Assembly (NCBI RefSeq): GCF_009193355.1
Contig: NZ_WBVT01000016.1
Location: 1-60,155, forward strand
Origin: Bifidobacterium leontopitheci
GTDB taxonomy: Bacteria; Actinomycetota; Actinomycetes; Actinomycetales; Bifidobacteriaceae
Direction of reading: 5' to 3'
DNA length: 60,155 nucleotides
Shown piece by piece: positions 1 to 9,201 of the stretch. A model generated the notes under the pieces. It ran no database searches. It worked only from the letters and a program-made list of their open reading frames with translations, and had not been told where the DNA came from. Positions within the stretch are counted from its first letter, which is position 1. The number at the start of each line of letters is the position of its first letter. The position numbers and the translations under genes were made by a program.

Positions 1-1
1 G

Positions 2-80
2 ACATGGCTTGTGTCCTCGCTTCCAATCGCGGTTTTCTATGTTTGGCGACTGAAAATCGTACACAGGACACGGGCCATGT
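2..80. repeat. Imperfect inverted repeat at left edge
   Basis: A 16-nt arm at 2-17 (ACATGGCTTGTGTCCT) pairs with 65-80 with two mismatches, leaving a 47-nt loop. It lies upstream of the AraC gene. It could be the terminator of a gene outside the window, a small dispersed repeat, or a regulatory stem. Nothing shows which. Confidence 0.4.
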
Positions 81-192
81 TCTCAACCCAAGCCAGAACC
101 AAAGTGCGCAAAACTTCGGGCGTTATCTGACGAAGTATTAAAATAGTATTTCGACGGTGTGAAGCAACGGTGATAGGCGACAGGCGGCGGCA

Positions 193-1407
193 ATGACGAC
201 AACGACGACAGCAACAACAACGGCAACGACGACACAGACGTCGGCAACAGCAGTGTCGGCGATGATACAGCCGACGATGATCGACGTTCCCCCGACGGAC
301 CGGACGGCGAAGAATGCCGCAAAGGCCGGCGGCCCGGCACCCCGACGGCACGGCTCGCCGGCAACGCAATCCACGCATGTGCACGCGGCATCCGCCGCCG
401 CACCGGCGAAACGAATCGTCGTCTCCTCCGACCTGTCGGAGCGCGTGCCGTACAACGACCCCGAACTGCCGGTCTACGCCAGCTTCGATTCGCTCTCATC
501 GTTCGCGGACTTCCGCTGCCCCTGCCACTGGCATCGCGACCTTGAGTTCGTGCATGTGAAGGACGGCGAGATGCGGTATTTCATCAACGGCGAGGTCGTC
601 ACGCTTCGCCGCGGCGACGGCCTGGTGGTGAACTCCAGCCGTCTGCATTACGGCTTCTCCCCCGAGCACCGGCAATGCTGGTTCACGTGCGTGGTGGTCG
701 GCACGCAGCTGTTCGACCATCTGACCACGGCGACGACGGCCCGCTGCGAGCACGCCTTCGGCCAGGACATGGCCGACTATGTGCTGCTGTCGTCGGGAGT
801 CGGCTGGCAGCGCGACGTGATGCAGGCCATCGACGATGCGGTGACCGTCGCGTCGGCGGCCCACGCTGAACGGGCCTCCCGCTCCTCCGGCCCGGCCGGC
901 GGCGAGGCGGGACGGGTGGATGCGCTCGCCTTGACTGCGACGGCGATCAGGCTGTGCGACATGGTTCTGGACCGCTTCTCCCCGGTGTCGGGGAACGGCC
1001 CGTCCGCGGATGGCGCCGGAGCGGCAGTGCCGGCGAAGGACGGCAGACCCTCCGACGTGCAATCGCAGCGCGACCGGCTTGCCGTGCTCGCCATGACCGG
1101 TCTGATCCAGCGTGACTTCCCGCGCCCGCTGTCGCTGGACGACATCGCGTCGGCAGGCGGCATGGGCCGCAGCCGTTGCTGCCATCTGTTCCGCAGGTTC
1201 GTGGGCCGCACGCCGAACGAATACCTGATCGACCGCCGTCTCGAAGAGGCGAAGCGTATGCTCGACGGCACCGGCATGGGCGTGGCGGAGGTGGCGCGCG
1301 ACTGCGGCTTCTCGTCGGCGAGCTACTTCATCAGCGTCTTCCGCCGCCGCTTCGGCATGACCCCCAAGGAATACCGCAACCAGCCCACCCCGGCAGCCTC
1401 CATATAA
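193..1407 (+). CDS. AraC family transcriptional regulator
   Basis: This is a DNA-binding regulator of 404 residues. An N-terminal cupin-like sensor covers about residues 75-190, with a CHWHRDLEFVHV stretch typical of the AraC sugar-binding fold. The C-terminal AraC domain covers about 300-400 and has two helix-turn-helix units, including DCGFSSASYFISVFRRRFGMTPKEYR. The first 70 residues are Thr/Ala-rich low-complexity sequence with no clear ribosome-binding site upstream, so translation may begin later, for example at the ATG at 262. The conserved part starts near SDLSERVPY. It is a paralogue of the AraC protein at 45948: both share the CHWHRDLEF block and the same architecture. No target gene is visible; the next gene is convergent. 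The ligand is unknown. Confidence 0.85.
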   Translation: MTTTTTATTTATTTQTSATAVSAMIQPTMIDVPPTDRTAKNAAKAGGPAPRRHGSPATQSTHVHAASAAAPAKRIVVSSDLSERVPYNDPELPVYASFDSLSSFADFRCPCHWHRDLEFVHVKDGEMRYFINGEVVTLRRGDGLVVNSSRLHYGFSPEHRQCWFTCVVVGTQLFDHLTTATTARCEHAFGQDMADYVLLSSGVGWQRDVMQAIDDAVTVASAAHAERASRSSGPAGGEAGRVDALALTATAIRLCDMVLDRFSPVSGNGPSADGAGAAVPAKDGRPSDVQSQRDRLAVLAMTGLIQRDFPRPLSLDDIASAGGMGRSRCCHLFRRFVGRTPNEYLIDRRLEEAKRMLDGTGMGVAEVARDCGFSSASYFISVFRRRFGMTPKEYRNQPTPAASI

Positions 1408-1409
1408 CA

Positions 1410-1457
1410 ACGTCGTTGTGTCACAGCGGGTACCTACCCGCTGTGACACAACGACGT
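1410..1457. terminator. Perfect 23-bp stem hairpin (GTCACAGCGGGTA family)
   Basis: Arms 1410-1432 and 1435-1457 pair perfectly around a 2-nt centre. The hairpin starts just after the AraC stop codon, between convergent genes, so it probably ends transcription from both sides. The core TCACAGCGGGTA/TACCCGCTGTGA recurs at 58197-58222. Confidence 0.75.
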
Positions 1458-1480
1458 CAATCATTGAAAATACCGGATTC

Positions 1481-1528
1481 CCTCTTTTTTGTCACAGCGT
1501 GCACCTACCCGCTGTGACAAAAAAGAGG
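1481..1528. terminator. Second hairpin of the same family, with T-rich stem
   Basis: A 19-bp perfect stem pairs 1481-1499 with 1510-1528 around a 10-nt loop, and has T6/A6 at the stem base. It lies just downstream of the uracil permease stop, and its A/T tract gives a Rho-independent-like signal on either strand. Confidence 0.75.
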
Positions 1529-1547
1529 AGAAGAGCGGCCGGAATCG

Positions 1548-2846
1548 CTACAGGATGTCCGGGTCGTTCTTCTCGATGGTGCCGGTGAGCTTGCCGATGG
1601 CCTTGAGGCCGTGGTAGGCGACGAGGATCACGATCGTGCCGATGGCGATGCCGTTGAACGAGATGCCGCTCACGGTGAACGCGAACTGGCCGATGGCGAT
1701 GATCATCGTGATCGCGGCGACCATGATGTTGAGCGGCTTGTCGAAGTTGACCTTGTTCTCCACCCAGATGCGGATGCCGATCATGCCGATCATGCCGTAG
1801 AGCAGCGTGGTGACGCCGCCGAGCACGCCGGCGGGGATCGTGTTGATCACGGCGCCGAACTTCGGGCACAGGCTCAGGATCAGCGCGAACGCGGCGGCGC
1901 ACCAGTAGGCGGCGGTCGAGTAGACCTTGGTGGCGGCCATCACGCCGATGTTCTCGCCGTACGTGGTGGTGCCGGAGCCGCCGCCGAAGCCGGCGATCGC
2001 GGTGCCGAGGCCGTCGGCGAACAGGGCGGTGCCCATCTGGTTGTCGTAGTCGCGTCCGGTCATCTGCGCCACGGACTTGACGTGGCCGACGTTCTCGGCG
2101 ACGAGCACGAGCACGACGGGCAGGAACATCGGCAGGATGGAGAAGTCCGCCTGCGGCAGGTGGAAGCGCGGGAAGCCGATCCACGCCGCCTCGCCGATCG
2201 CGGAGAAGTCGACCTGGCCGCGGAAGCAGGCGTACGCGTAGCCGACGAGCACGCCGAGCAGGATGTTGAGTCGGCCGAGCAGGCCGCGGAACAGCACGGC
2301 GATGAGCAGCACGGCGAGCAGGGTCACGATGGCCGTGTCGGGGGCCTTCTGGAAGTTCGTCCACACGCTGGGCGCGAGGTTGAAGCCGATGATTGCCACG
2401 ATGGCGCCGTTGACGACCGGCGGCATGATGATGTCGATCCACTTGGCGCCGGCGTAGTGTACGGCGATGCCGATCAGCGCGAGCAGCAGGCCGGTGACCA
2501 TGATGCCGAAGCTGGCGACAGCCAGGCCCTTGCCGGCGGTCTTGACGGCGAGGATCGGCGCGATGAAGCCGAACGAGGAGCCCAGGTAGCTGGGCAGCAC
2601 GTTGCGGTTGATGAGCAGGAACAGCGCCGTGGACAGGGCGGTGAAGAACAGTGTGGTGGAGGGGTCGAACCCGGTGAGGATCGGCACCAGGAACGTGGCG
2701 CCGAACATGGCGATGACGTGCTGCGCGCCGATGCCCGCGGTGCGGCTCCAGGTGAGCCGCTCGTCGGGCTCCACGACCTCGCCGGGCGCCAGCGTCTTGC
2801 CGTCGCCGTGCAGTTTCCATGTGAACAGACCGGTCAGGTTGCTCAT
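1548..2846 (-). CDS. uraA: Uracil/xanthine permease, NCS2 family
   Basis: This inner-membrane nucleobase permease (432 residues) probably imports uracil by proton symport for salvage. Hydrophobic helices run throughout. The sequence shows the NCS2 features GSSFGFIAPIL near the first third and AENVGHVKSVAQMTGRDYDNQM in the middle, where the family's conserved acidic substrate site lies. The length is normal for UraA/PyrP. The start has AAGGAG 6 nt upstream. It stands alone, with strong hairpins downstream. UraA is chosen over xanthine carriers because of overall similarity; the substrate has not been tested. Confidence 0.88.
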   Translation of the reverse strand: MSNLTGLFTWKLHGDGKTLAPGEVVEPDERLTWSRTAGIGAQHVIAMFGATFLVPILTGFDPSTTLFFTALSTALFLLINRNVLPSYLGSSFGFIAPILAVKTAGKGLAVASFGIMVTGLLLALIGIAVHYAGAKWIDIIMPPVVNGAIVAIIGFNLAPSVWTNFQKAPDTAIVTLLAVLLIAVLFRGLLGRLNILLGVLVGYAYACFRGQVDFSAIGEAAWIGFPRFHLPQADFSILPMFLPVVLVLVAENVGHVKSVAQMTGRDYDNQMGTALFADGLGTAIAGFGGGSGTTTYGENIGVMAATKVYSTAAYWCAAAFALILSLCPKFGAVINTIPAGVLGGVTTLLYGMIGMIGIRIWVENKVNFDKPLNIMVAAITMIIAIGQFAFTVSGISFNGIAIGTIVILVAYHGLKAIGKLTGTIEKNDPDIL

Positions 2847-2969
2847 GCGAACTCCTTCATTCTCTCAAGCGGGGCGCGAACGGCCGCCCCGTATAACCGA
2901 AGCCATTGTAGCCTGTCCGCCTGTGCGGCATGTTTCGTCGGCAAACGCAGGCGCGACCGCGGCCCGCGC

Positions 2970-3653
2970 TCACTTCACGCGCGTGATCGTGTTGCCTTTG
3001 ACCATGTAGGCGGTGCGAGCGAGGTCGATCATCGGCGAGTCAAACGTGCTGTCGGTGTAGAACTCGTCGACCACGGCGTCCTCGCCGTAGAGTTCGCGGA
3101 ACCGTTTCGGCTTGTTCGTGTTGAAGTTGAGATACGTGACCGTCAACGTTTCGGGATCGATGGTCGAGGCGACGAGACGTTTCAGCCCCAGCCTGCGGCA
3201 TGCCTCGCCGACCGTCGCGTCGAAGGACGCGGTGAGGATCACGTCGTCGGGGCGCGGCCGGTACCATGGCTTGATCTTGCGCATGTTGCGGTCCCAGAAC
3301 GAGCGCACGAGCGTTTCGAGGCCGCCGGTGGTGGAGCTCTCCTCGATGACGGTGACCTTGTCGGCGAGCACGTCGTCGCCGAGCCCCAGCTCGCGGGCGC
3401 CTTCGAGCGGTGCGGTGCGCAGGCCTTCGATGCGCCGCGAACGGGACACGTCACGCAGGTATTTGGAGGTGACGTCGCCGACGCCGCGCTCCATCTGCTC
3501 CAAGGTGCCGCGGCCGAGCTTGTATTTGATGGCGTAGCGCAGCACCGGCGCGAGATGCCGGAACACGCGCGGGTCGTAGCGCGCGCTGTACAGGTACAGG
3601 TCGAACAGGCTTTCGCCGTCGTATATCGTGCCGTCGAAGTCGAACACCCTCAT
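2970..3653 (-). CDS. HAD-superfamily phosphatase (HAD-IB-like)
   Basis: A 227-residue HAD hydrolase. It opens with the catalytic motif DFDGTIYDG (first Asp is the nucleophile, second the acid/base). A helical cap follows, then TASFD (motif II), K at about 165-180, and a late acidic motif DSTFDSPMIDLA. The IB type is inferred from the cap between motifs I and II. The start codon overlaps the stop of the upstream glycosyltransferase in an ATGA, so the two are translationally coupled. The partner suggests dephosphorylation of a sugar-phosphate or lipid-linked product, but the substrate is unknown. Confidence 0.8.
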   Translation of the reverse strand: MRVFDFDGTIYDGESLFDLYLYSARYDPRVFRHLAPVLRYAIKYKLGRGTLEQMERGVGDVTSKYLRDVSRSRRIEGLRTAPLEGARELGLGDDVLADKVTVIEESSTTGGLETLVRSFWDRNMRKIKPWYRPRPDDVILTASFDATVGEACRRLGLKRLVASTIDPETLTVTYLNFNTNKPKRFRELYGEDAVVDEFYTDSTFDSPMIDLARTAYMVKGNTITRVK

Positions 3654-4789
3654 CGTGCGGCCGGCTCCCTTCCGTCGTCGCCGTCGGCGGGATCGGCCGT
3701 GTCGCGCTCGACGCCGGGCTCAAGCACGCCGCGCATGTATTCCTTCCATCCGCGGCCGAGCTTCTTCCATTCCTCGCGCATCTCGCGGAATCCGTCGCGA
3801 GCACCGTCGACCGATTTGCGCAGTGTGTCGATCAGGTTCTTCGTGGATTCGGGGACCTCGCCGCCGTCATCGGCCACGTCCCTGCTGAGCGTGTCGATGC
3901 GCTTGCGGATCCGCTCCGAATCCTCGGGGTCGATCTTGAACTTGGCGACGATCGACTGCCGCATGGTCTCGTAATCCAGGTTGGCGAAGAACGTGAGCTG
4001 CTGGATCCGCATGAACGTGCGCAGTTCGGGGAACCGTTCGTCGATGTACGATTCGCGGTCGTCCACGGCCTGCATCCAGTCGCGGGTGAGCTGCATGTTC
4101 CAGCTGCCGGTGATCGAGCCGCGGCGCATCCGGTAGTGGTAGAGCACTTCGGGGATGCGCACGACGCGGTGCGACTCGCCGATCACGTTGCAGATGCGCG
4201 CCATGTCCTCGATCTTGCGGCCGATGGGGAACGAGAAGCCGTGGTCCCGGTAGATGGGCGCGGCGGCCATGAACGACCAGAAATACCCGTCGATCTCCGC
4301 CTTGACCTGCGCCTTGATGGCGTCGACCGGCGCCATGACCTTGATGTCGTCGTAGTCGTTGTGCTTGTACGCGCTGGTCAGCGGACGGCCGGTCTCGCTG
4401 ATGGTGTCGAACTGGAACATGACCAGATCGGCGGCGTAGTCGACCATGGTGGTCACGCAGCGTTCCACGAGGCGCCGGTCCACGGTGTCGTCGGAGTCCA
4501 CGAAGTAGATGCAGTCGCCACTCGCCTGCGCGAGCCCCGCGTTTCGCGCGTCGGACAGGCCGCCGTTGGCCTTGTGGATGACGCGGATGCGCTCGTCCTT
4601 CGCCGCCCATGCGTCGCACATGGCCGGGCAGCGGTCCGGCGAGCCGTCGTCGACGAGCAGGATCTCCAGGTTCCGGTAGGTCTGCGCGACCAGCCCGGCC
4701 ACGCACTCGTCGAGGAACCGCTCGACCTTGTACACCGGCACGATGACCGAGACCAGCGGATGCTCCTTGTCACTCGTTCCAGTCGTCAT
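3650..4789 (-). CDS. Glycosyltransferase family 2
   Basis: This 379-residue cytosolic GT-A enzyme probably adds a sugar during cell-surface polysaccharide synthesis. The N-terminal domain shows VSVIVPVYKVERFLDECV, then VDDGSPD, NGGLSDARNAGL and the DXD-like metal site FVDSDDTVD near residue 95. The C-terminal half is less conserved and ends in a charged helical region. The ATG at 4789 is preferred to the upstream GTG at 4801 because GAGGAG lies 6 nt before it. The gene forms a two-gene operon with the overlapping HAD phosphatase. Donor and acceptor cannot be read from sequence. Confidence 0.85.
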   Translation of the reverse strand: MTTGTSDKEHPLVSVIVPVYKVERFLDECVAGLVAQTYRNLEILLVDDGSPDRCPAMCDAWAAKDERIRVIHKANGGLSDARNAGLAQASGDCIYFVDSDDTVDRRLVERCVTTMVDYAADLVMFQFDTISETGRPLTSAYKHNDYDDIKVMAPVDAIKAQVKAEIDGYFWSFMAAAPIYRDHGFSFPIGRKIEDMARICNVIGESHRVVRIPEVLYHYRMRRGSITGSWNMQLTRDWMQAVDDRESYIDERFPELRTFMRIQQLTFFANLDYETMRQSIVAKFKIDPEDSERIRKRIDTLSRDVADDGGEVPESTKNLIDTLRKSVDGARDGFREMREEWKKLGRGWKEYMRGVLEPGVERDTADPADGDDGREPAAR

Positions 4790-5107
4790 ATGGCTCCTCA
4801 CCGCCCCTTGTCTCTCATGTCATGACCGGCTTGCGCCGCCTCATACTCGTTCCATGATAGACTCGTTATCGCTGTTAGGCACTCGCCTCCCCTTTGTTGA
4901 CCACATCGCAATGATGTGTTCATCACGATGCCGGCGGAAGTTCCCCGTCCGTTCACGTTGCCGTGACCGGGCCGACATCGACGGTGGCCCATCATTGATG
5001 ATGAATGCAGAATCAGGGAAGGGACGCGCCCGCGTGAGATCGAAGGGCTCCATCCTCCGCACGCCTTCTCGCCACACGGTGCCCGACAGGAGCGAAGGAG
5101 AGGGATC
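4790..5107. promoter_or_regulatory. Intergenic region between divergent operons
   Basis: This 318-bp stretch must hold the promoters of the leftward GT2/HAD pair and the rightward AAA+ block. It contains small inverted repeats, CACATC-N5-GATGTG at about 4902-4918 and ATCATTGATGAT near 4990. No convincing sigma-70 pair and no small gene were seen. Confidence 0.4.
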
Positions 5108-6379
5108 ATGGCCGCGAACACGTCGTTTGACAATGAGACGCCGCGCCGCATCAGGGATTTCGGCATCCCCTACGGCGTCGAGGACCCGAAGACGAAACTG
5201 TACCGTTTCCTTGACCAGACCGAAGGCGGGGTGTTCTATTCCACTGCGCCGATCGAGCGCGTGCTCGACGCGGTGAACGCGCATCTGCAAGGTCTGGACC
5301 TGTCACGTTCACGGCATGTCGGCGGCGGCATGATGCGTATGGCCGAGGATGGCGACCTGTTCTGGATGCCGCTCGACGGGCCCGTCGGCTCCGCGGTGGT
5401 GTTCATCCCGGTCGGCGACGCGATCGACAAGCATGACGCGGAACCGTACCGGCAGCTACTGCCGGTGCCCGGCGCGCTGCAGGCCGGCCTGCCGTTGCGC
5501 GGCGGCGTCATCAGGGGGATGCTCACGCAGGCGGGGGCCGCCGACATCATCGGCAAGGGTGACGTATGCGCCGCTTGGGCCGTGCCCGGTTACGAGCTGA
5601 CCGCCGAACCGTACGGCGGATCCGGCGAGCGCGGGCAGGATTCGCTCGTCATGCCGGCCTCACTGCGCCGCACGGTGGCCGGCTGGCGGCGCGAGATGTA
5701 CAGCGCGTACGCCAAGGATTTCCATGATCATGAGGGCAACGCCTGCACGGTCGCGGTGATGATGGCGGTCGAAGACGCGTCCGGCCCCTCGCTGGTCATG
5801 CCGTTGTCGCGGATGTCCCGTCGCAAGGTGCGTTCGCGGTTCGGCGGCATGAGCGTGATGGGGTACGGCACGACTGTGCTGGACGGTGACGGCACCGGCT
5901 GCGTGTTCCGCACCATCACCGGATCGGAGACGGCGGCACAGCTCGACGAACTGGCGCAGTGCATGGTCGACGACGCCACGTACTGGGTCGAGCACCATGC
6001 GCCGCGACCCCGGACGACGCCGGCCGCGCAGCCGGCCACCGCGCAGCCGCCAGCTCCGGCGTTCCAGCAGTTCCGACAGACGGCGGCGACCATGCAGGCG
6101 CCGGCGACCAACGCACCAGCGCCGGCGCCAACGGCATACGCAGCCCCGGCGCCGCAACCGTCGCCGATGCCGTTCCCGCCGTATGCATCGCCGGCGGTCC
6201 CGCCGCAGCCGATACCGCCGGCGGCATCGGCTCCACCGGCGCCGGGCGCGCAGGCGGCAGCCGCCCAAGCCGTCACGCCGGCCGCAACGCCGGTGTTCCC
6301 GAAGCGGTTCTGCACGGAATGCGGGGCGAAGCTGCCGCCGAACGCACGGTTCTGCGGCAAATGCGGCACCAGGGTGTGA
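5108..6379 (+). CDS. Zinc-ribbon protein with unrecognised N-terminal domain
   Basis: This 423-residue protein has three parts. An N-terminal globular region (about 1-295) was not recognised. A Pro/Ala-rich disordered linker covers about 295-390. A C-terminal zinc ribbon reads FCTECGAKLPPNARFCGKCG, with four Cys as two CxxC pairs. The start has GAAGGAGAGG upstream. No signal peptide or membrane segment is seen, so it is probably cytosolic. It is the first gene of the rightward block with the AAA+ ATPase, and the zinc ribbon recurs at the N-terminus of the gene at 8236 and of the PASTA protein at 16973. The ribbon probably mediates protein binding. Function is unknown. Confidence 0.75.
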   Translation: MAANTSFDNETPRRIRDFGIPYGVEDPKTKLYRFLDQTEGGVFYSTAPIERVLDAVNAHLQGLDLSRSRHVGGGMMRMAEDGDLFWMPLDGPVGSAVVFIPVGDAIDKHDAEPYRQLLPVPGALQAGLPLRGGVIRGMLTQAGAADIIGKGDVCAAWAVPGYELTAEPYGGSGERGQDSLVMPASLRRTVAGWRREMYSAYAKDFHDHEGNACTVAVMMAVEDASGPSLVMPLSRMSRRKVRSRFGGMSVMGYGTTVLDGDGTGCVFRTITGSETAAQLDELAQCMVDDATYWVEHHAPRPRTTPAAQPATAQPPAPAFQQFRQTAATMQAPATNAPAPAPTAYAAPAPQPSPMPFPPYASPAVPPQPIPPAASAPPAPGAQAAAAQAVTPAATPVFPKRFCTECGAKLPPNARFCGKCGTRV

Positions 6380-6444
6380 CGTCGGGCGACCGATGACACC
6401 AGCCAGACCATCAGACAGCAACACCATCAAGGAGGAGGAACCGC

Positions 6445-8202
6445 ATGGGGGATTACATCGACCTACGGCCGATTCTGCGGCAGATGCAGGATATCCAGAT
6501 GCAGCTGAGCAACGAGATCGACACCGTCGACGTGCGCGTCAAGGAGGTCGACGGCAACGTCAAGATCATCAACTCCAAGGTCGAGCAGCTGGCAGAGGAC
6601 TTCGACAACTTCGTCAACATGCAGACCAAGGCCAACCGTCTCGGCCAGGCCGAGACGAGGCTGGTGAAGATCCGTCAGGAACTGGAGAAGAAGTACGGCC
6701 ACTACGATCTGGTGCGCCGCACGACGACCGGCATCCTGCAGGCGAACGACCTGGGGCTGGTGAAGAAGTCGACCATCACCAACGCCAGCGAGGAGCTGAT
6801 GATCTCCACGCCCGGCTACTGGCTGGCACCCTGCCTGGTGGCGCTGGCCGCCTGGATCAACGACCAGCGGGACCTCGCCTACAAGGCGCTCGCCGAGGGC
6901 ATACGCCGCGACGACGAGAAGACCTCGCTGTTCCTGGCGTTGGTCTGCCGCCGCGCAGGCCGCAAGCATGCGAGCCTGCAATGGGTGCAGCGGTATCTGG
7001 CCGCGCAGGATGAGGAGAACCTGAACCGCAACGCGGTCGTGATCCTGGACGCCTACGCCTCCGGCCTGCTGGGAACGGACACGGAAGGCACGGTCTCCAA
7101 GCAGATCGACACGTGGATGGGCCATCTGACCGCCAAGCCCGGGTTCGTCGAACAGCAGACGAAACAATGGTCGGACGCGATCAACCTCAAGCGCACGCCG
7201 ATCACGGGCGACGAGGGATACCGGTATCTGTCACGATACAGCCACACGTGGCCCGCGCTCAAAGAGGTCATGGAAGGCGCCCGGCTGCATGCGACGATCC
7301 TCGACTACTTCAACGGCATCTTCGCGCAGAAGTCGTCCACCGACGAGGTCAAGGCGCAGCTGGACGAGATCCTCACCAGCCTGGTCACCGACTTCGACGA
7401 CGAGGAGCTGCCGCTGCGCCGCAAGGAGCGATTCGAGCAGTTCGTCGTCGACTACCAGGGCGATGAGGCGAAGGCCAAGTCGAGCATGACGGTCGAGAAG
7501 ACCGCGCTGGAGGAGCATAAGGACTTCACCCAGCTGCTCACCGACTCGGCCATGAAACCACAGGTCTCGCACGCGAACCCCTCGACGCAGAAGTTCGCCA
7601 TCGCGCTGTCGCGCGACTGGATCCGCGACGCCTACAACGACATCATCGCGAAAAACCGGGCCGCGGTGCCCCACAACATCGAAATCAACGTGGACACGTT
7701 CAACTACTCGACCGTGGACGGCAGCAACGAGCAGGAGACGCTGCAACGGTTCAACGCGCTCATCGACCACGAAATGAACGATGCGCTGATTGCCCTCGCG
7801 ATGACGCCGTTCGAGAAGTTCATGCTGCCTGGCGCCATCGGCCTCGGCGTCATCGCGCTGATCGGCTTCGTCGTCGGCGGGGGCGGATTGCTGCTCGGCG
7901 TCCTGTGCGCCATCGCCGGCATCTTCTGCGGCGTGAAATACTACTCCGCCAACAAGCGGGAGAAGGAAGGCCAGTCCAGAATCCGCTCCGACTACGAGAC
8001 GAAACGCTCCGAAGGCACGCAGATCATCCGCGCGATGCTCGCCGAAGTGGTGGACTACCGCCGCGAGTTCGCGAAGCAGGACGCCCAGAGCGCACAAGTG
8101 CTCGCCTTCATCGACAGCATCACGCCCGAACAGTACGTGCGCAAGATGCCGAACTCGACACGTAAGGTGCGCGTGACCACGGTACCGGCCGCGAAGGCCT
8201 GA
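6445..8202 (+). CDS. Coiled-coil membrane protein of the AAA+ block
   Basis: This 585-residue protein was not recognised by family. Residues about 10-75 form a heptad-rich coiled coil (QMQLSNEIDTVDVRVKEVD and following). The middle is helical, with a motif-poor region that could be TPR-like. Residues about 460-500 hold two adjacent hydrophobic segments rich in Gly (GLGVIALIGFVVGGGGLLLG), followed by a charged C-terminal tail. The start has GGAGGAGG upstream. It lies 65 nt after the zinc-ribbon gene and just before a second one. The layout suggests a membrane anchor or scaffold, with most of the protein in the cytosol. Confidence 0.7.
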   Translation: MGDYIDLRPILRQMQDIQMQLSNEIDTVDVRVKEVDGNVKIINSKVEQLAEDFDNFVNMQTKANRLGQAETRLVKIRQELEKKYGHYDLVRRTTTGILQANDLGLVKKSTITNASEELMISTPGYWLAPCLVALAAWINDQRDLAYKALAEGIRRDDEKTSLFLALVCRRAGRKHASLQWVQRYLAAQDEENLNRNAVVILDAYASGLLGTDTEGTVSKQIDTWMGHLTAKPGFVEQQTKQWSDAINLKRTPITGDEGYRYLSRYSHTWPALKEVMEGARLHATILDYFNGIFAQKSSTDEVKAQLDEILTSLVTDFDDEELPLRRKERFEQFVVDYQGDEAKAKSSMTVEKTALEEHKDFTQLLTDSAMKPQVSHANPSTQKFAIALSRDWIRDAYNDIIAKNRAAVPHNIEINVDTFNYSTVDGSNEQETLQRFNALIDHEMNDALIALAMTPFEKFMLPGAIGLGVIALIGFVVGGGGLLLGVLCAIAGIFCGVKYYSANKREKEGQSRIRSDYETKRSEGTQIIRAMLAEVVDYRREFAKQDAQSAQVLAFIDSITPEQYVRKMPNSTRKVRVTTVPAAKA

Positions 8203-8235
8203 CACAGGGAAATGCACTCGCGAAGAAGGAAGTCC

Positions 8236-9201
8236 ATGATGAACAACGTCAACGCAATCAACCAGGCCGTCGCCGCGACGACGACCTGCCCGTCATGCCA
8301 TGCCGTGAACCGGCCGGGAGCCAAGTTCTGCGGCGCTTGCGGAGCCAGGATCGAACAGCCCGCCGCCGCAGGAACCGAGACGGCTACGCCATCCCAGCGC
8401 GACGTTCCCCGGCCGGATGTCCCCCAGCCGGCTGCGCAGTCCGTCCCCCTGCCGAACGCAGACGCATCGTCCCAGCCGGCTCCCCAGCCGGACGTCGCCG
8501 CGTCCGAACCGGCCGTCGCGCCGATTCCCATGCCGACCGGCGCGATACCGGTACCGGCCCCGTCGCACGATGTCACAGCACACACCGACGACGCAGAACA
8601 CGGTGACGCAACACAAGGTGACGCAACACAAGGTGACGACGCCGAGAGCAATACGTCGGACACGCCGGAGCCCGTGCCCGACACGTCCGCCGAGACGGGT
8701 GGCGAGCAAGCGTTCCCGGATGATTCCGGGCAGTCCGGCGCGGCGGCGTCGCAGCCGGCGTTCCCGGCCCCGCCGCACGACGAGCCGAAACAGGAATCCC
8801 CGGCCTCGGAAACCGCATTCCCGCAGCCGTCAACGGACGCGCTGCCGTCACTCGATGCCGTAGCGGGCACCGCTCCGGCGAGCGCCGCTCCAGCAGACAC
8901 CACTCTGTCAGATACCGCGGCACCGGTAGCATCGCCGGCACCCGTTCCCGAGCCGACGGCGTTCCCTGCAACACCGGCACAACCGGCATCCGTGCCGTTC
9001 CCCGCCGCCACACCGTCTGCCGGCGCGACATCAGCAACGTCAGCGGCCCCGGCATTGCCGGCGTTCCAGTCGCAAGCCGCCGATGAGCCGGAAGACGACG
9101 AACCGACCGCGGTGTTCGCCGAAGGCCTGCCCGACTGGGACATCACGCCGCCGAACATGCCGGTGAGAAGGAAGCACCGCAAGAAGGAGGCCCTGCAATG
9201 A
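8236..9201 (+). CDS. Zinc-ribbon protein with long disordered tail
   Basis: This 321-residue protein opens with a zinc ribbon (CPSCHAVNRPGAKFCGACGARI, residues about 20-40). It continues as about 250 residues of Pro/Ala/Thr/Asp-rich low complexity and ends in an acidic-to-basic tail (DEPTAVFAEGLPDWD then RRKHRKKEAL). The ATG at 8236 is chosen over 8212 because AAGGA lies just upstream. A short tandem repeat at about 8601-8636 encodes GDATQ units. Its stop overlaps the next start (ATGA), so the two are coupled. It is probably an adaptor in the AAA+ block; the conserved end may be a docking peptide. Confidence 0.7.
   Translation: MMNNVNAINQAVAATTTCPSCHAVNRPGAKFCGACGARIEQPAAAGTETATPSQRDVPRPDVPQPAAQSVPLPNADASSQPAPQPDVAASEPAVAPIPMPTGAIPVPAPSHDVTAHTDDAEHGDATQGDATQGDDAESNTSDTPEPVPDTSAETGGEQAFPDDSGQSGAAASQPAFPAPPHDEPKQESPASETAFPQPSTDALPSLDAVAGTAPASAAPADTTLSDTAAPVASPAPVPEPTAFPATPAQPASVPFPAATPSAGATSATSAAPALPAFQSQAADEPEDDEPTAVFAEGLPDWDITPPNMPVRRKHRKKEALQ

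Noticed and set aside
193..400. Poly-Thr N-terminus as a surface or antifreeze-like domain
   Set aside because: It is simple ACG/ACA repeat coding with no ribosome-binding site; the true start may be downstream.
1611..3974. A long open frame on the plus strand opposite uraA and the HAD gene
   Set aside because: It is the complement of real genes; the product is His/Asp/Gly-rich with no family motif and no start signal.
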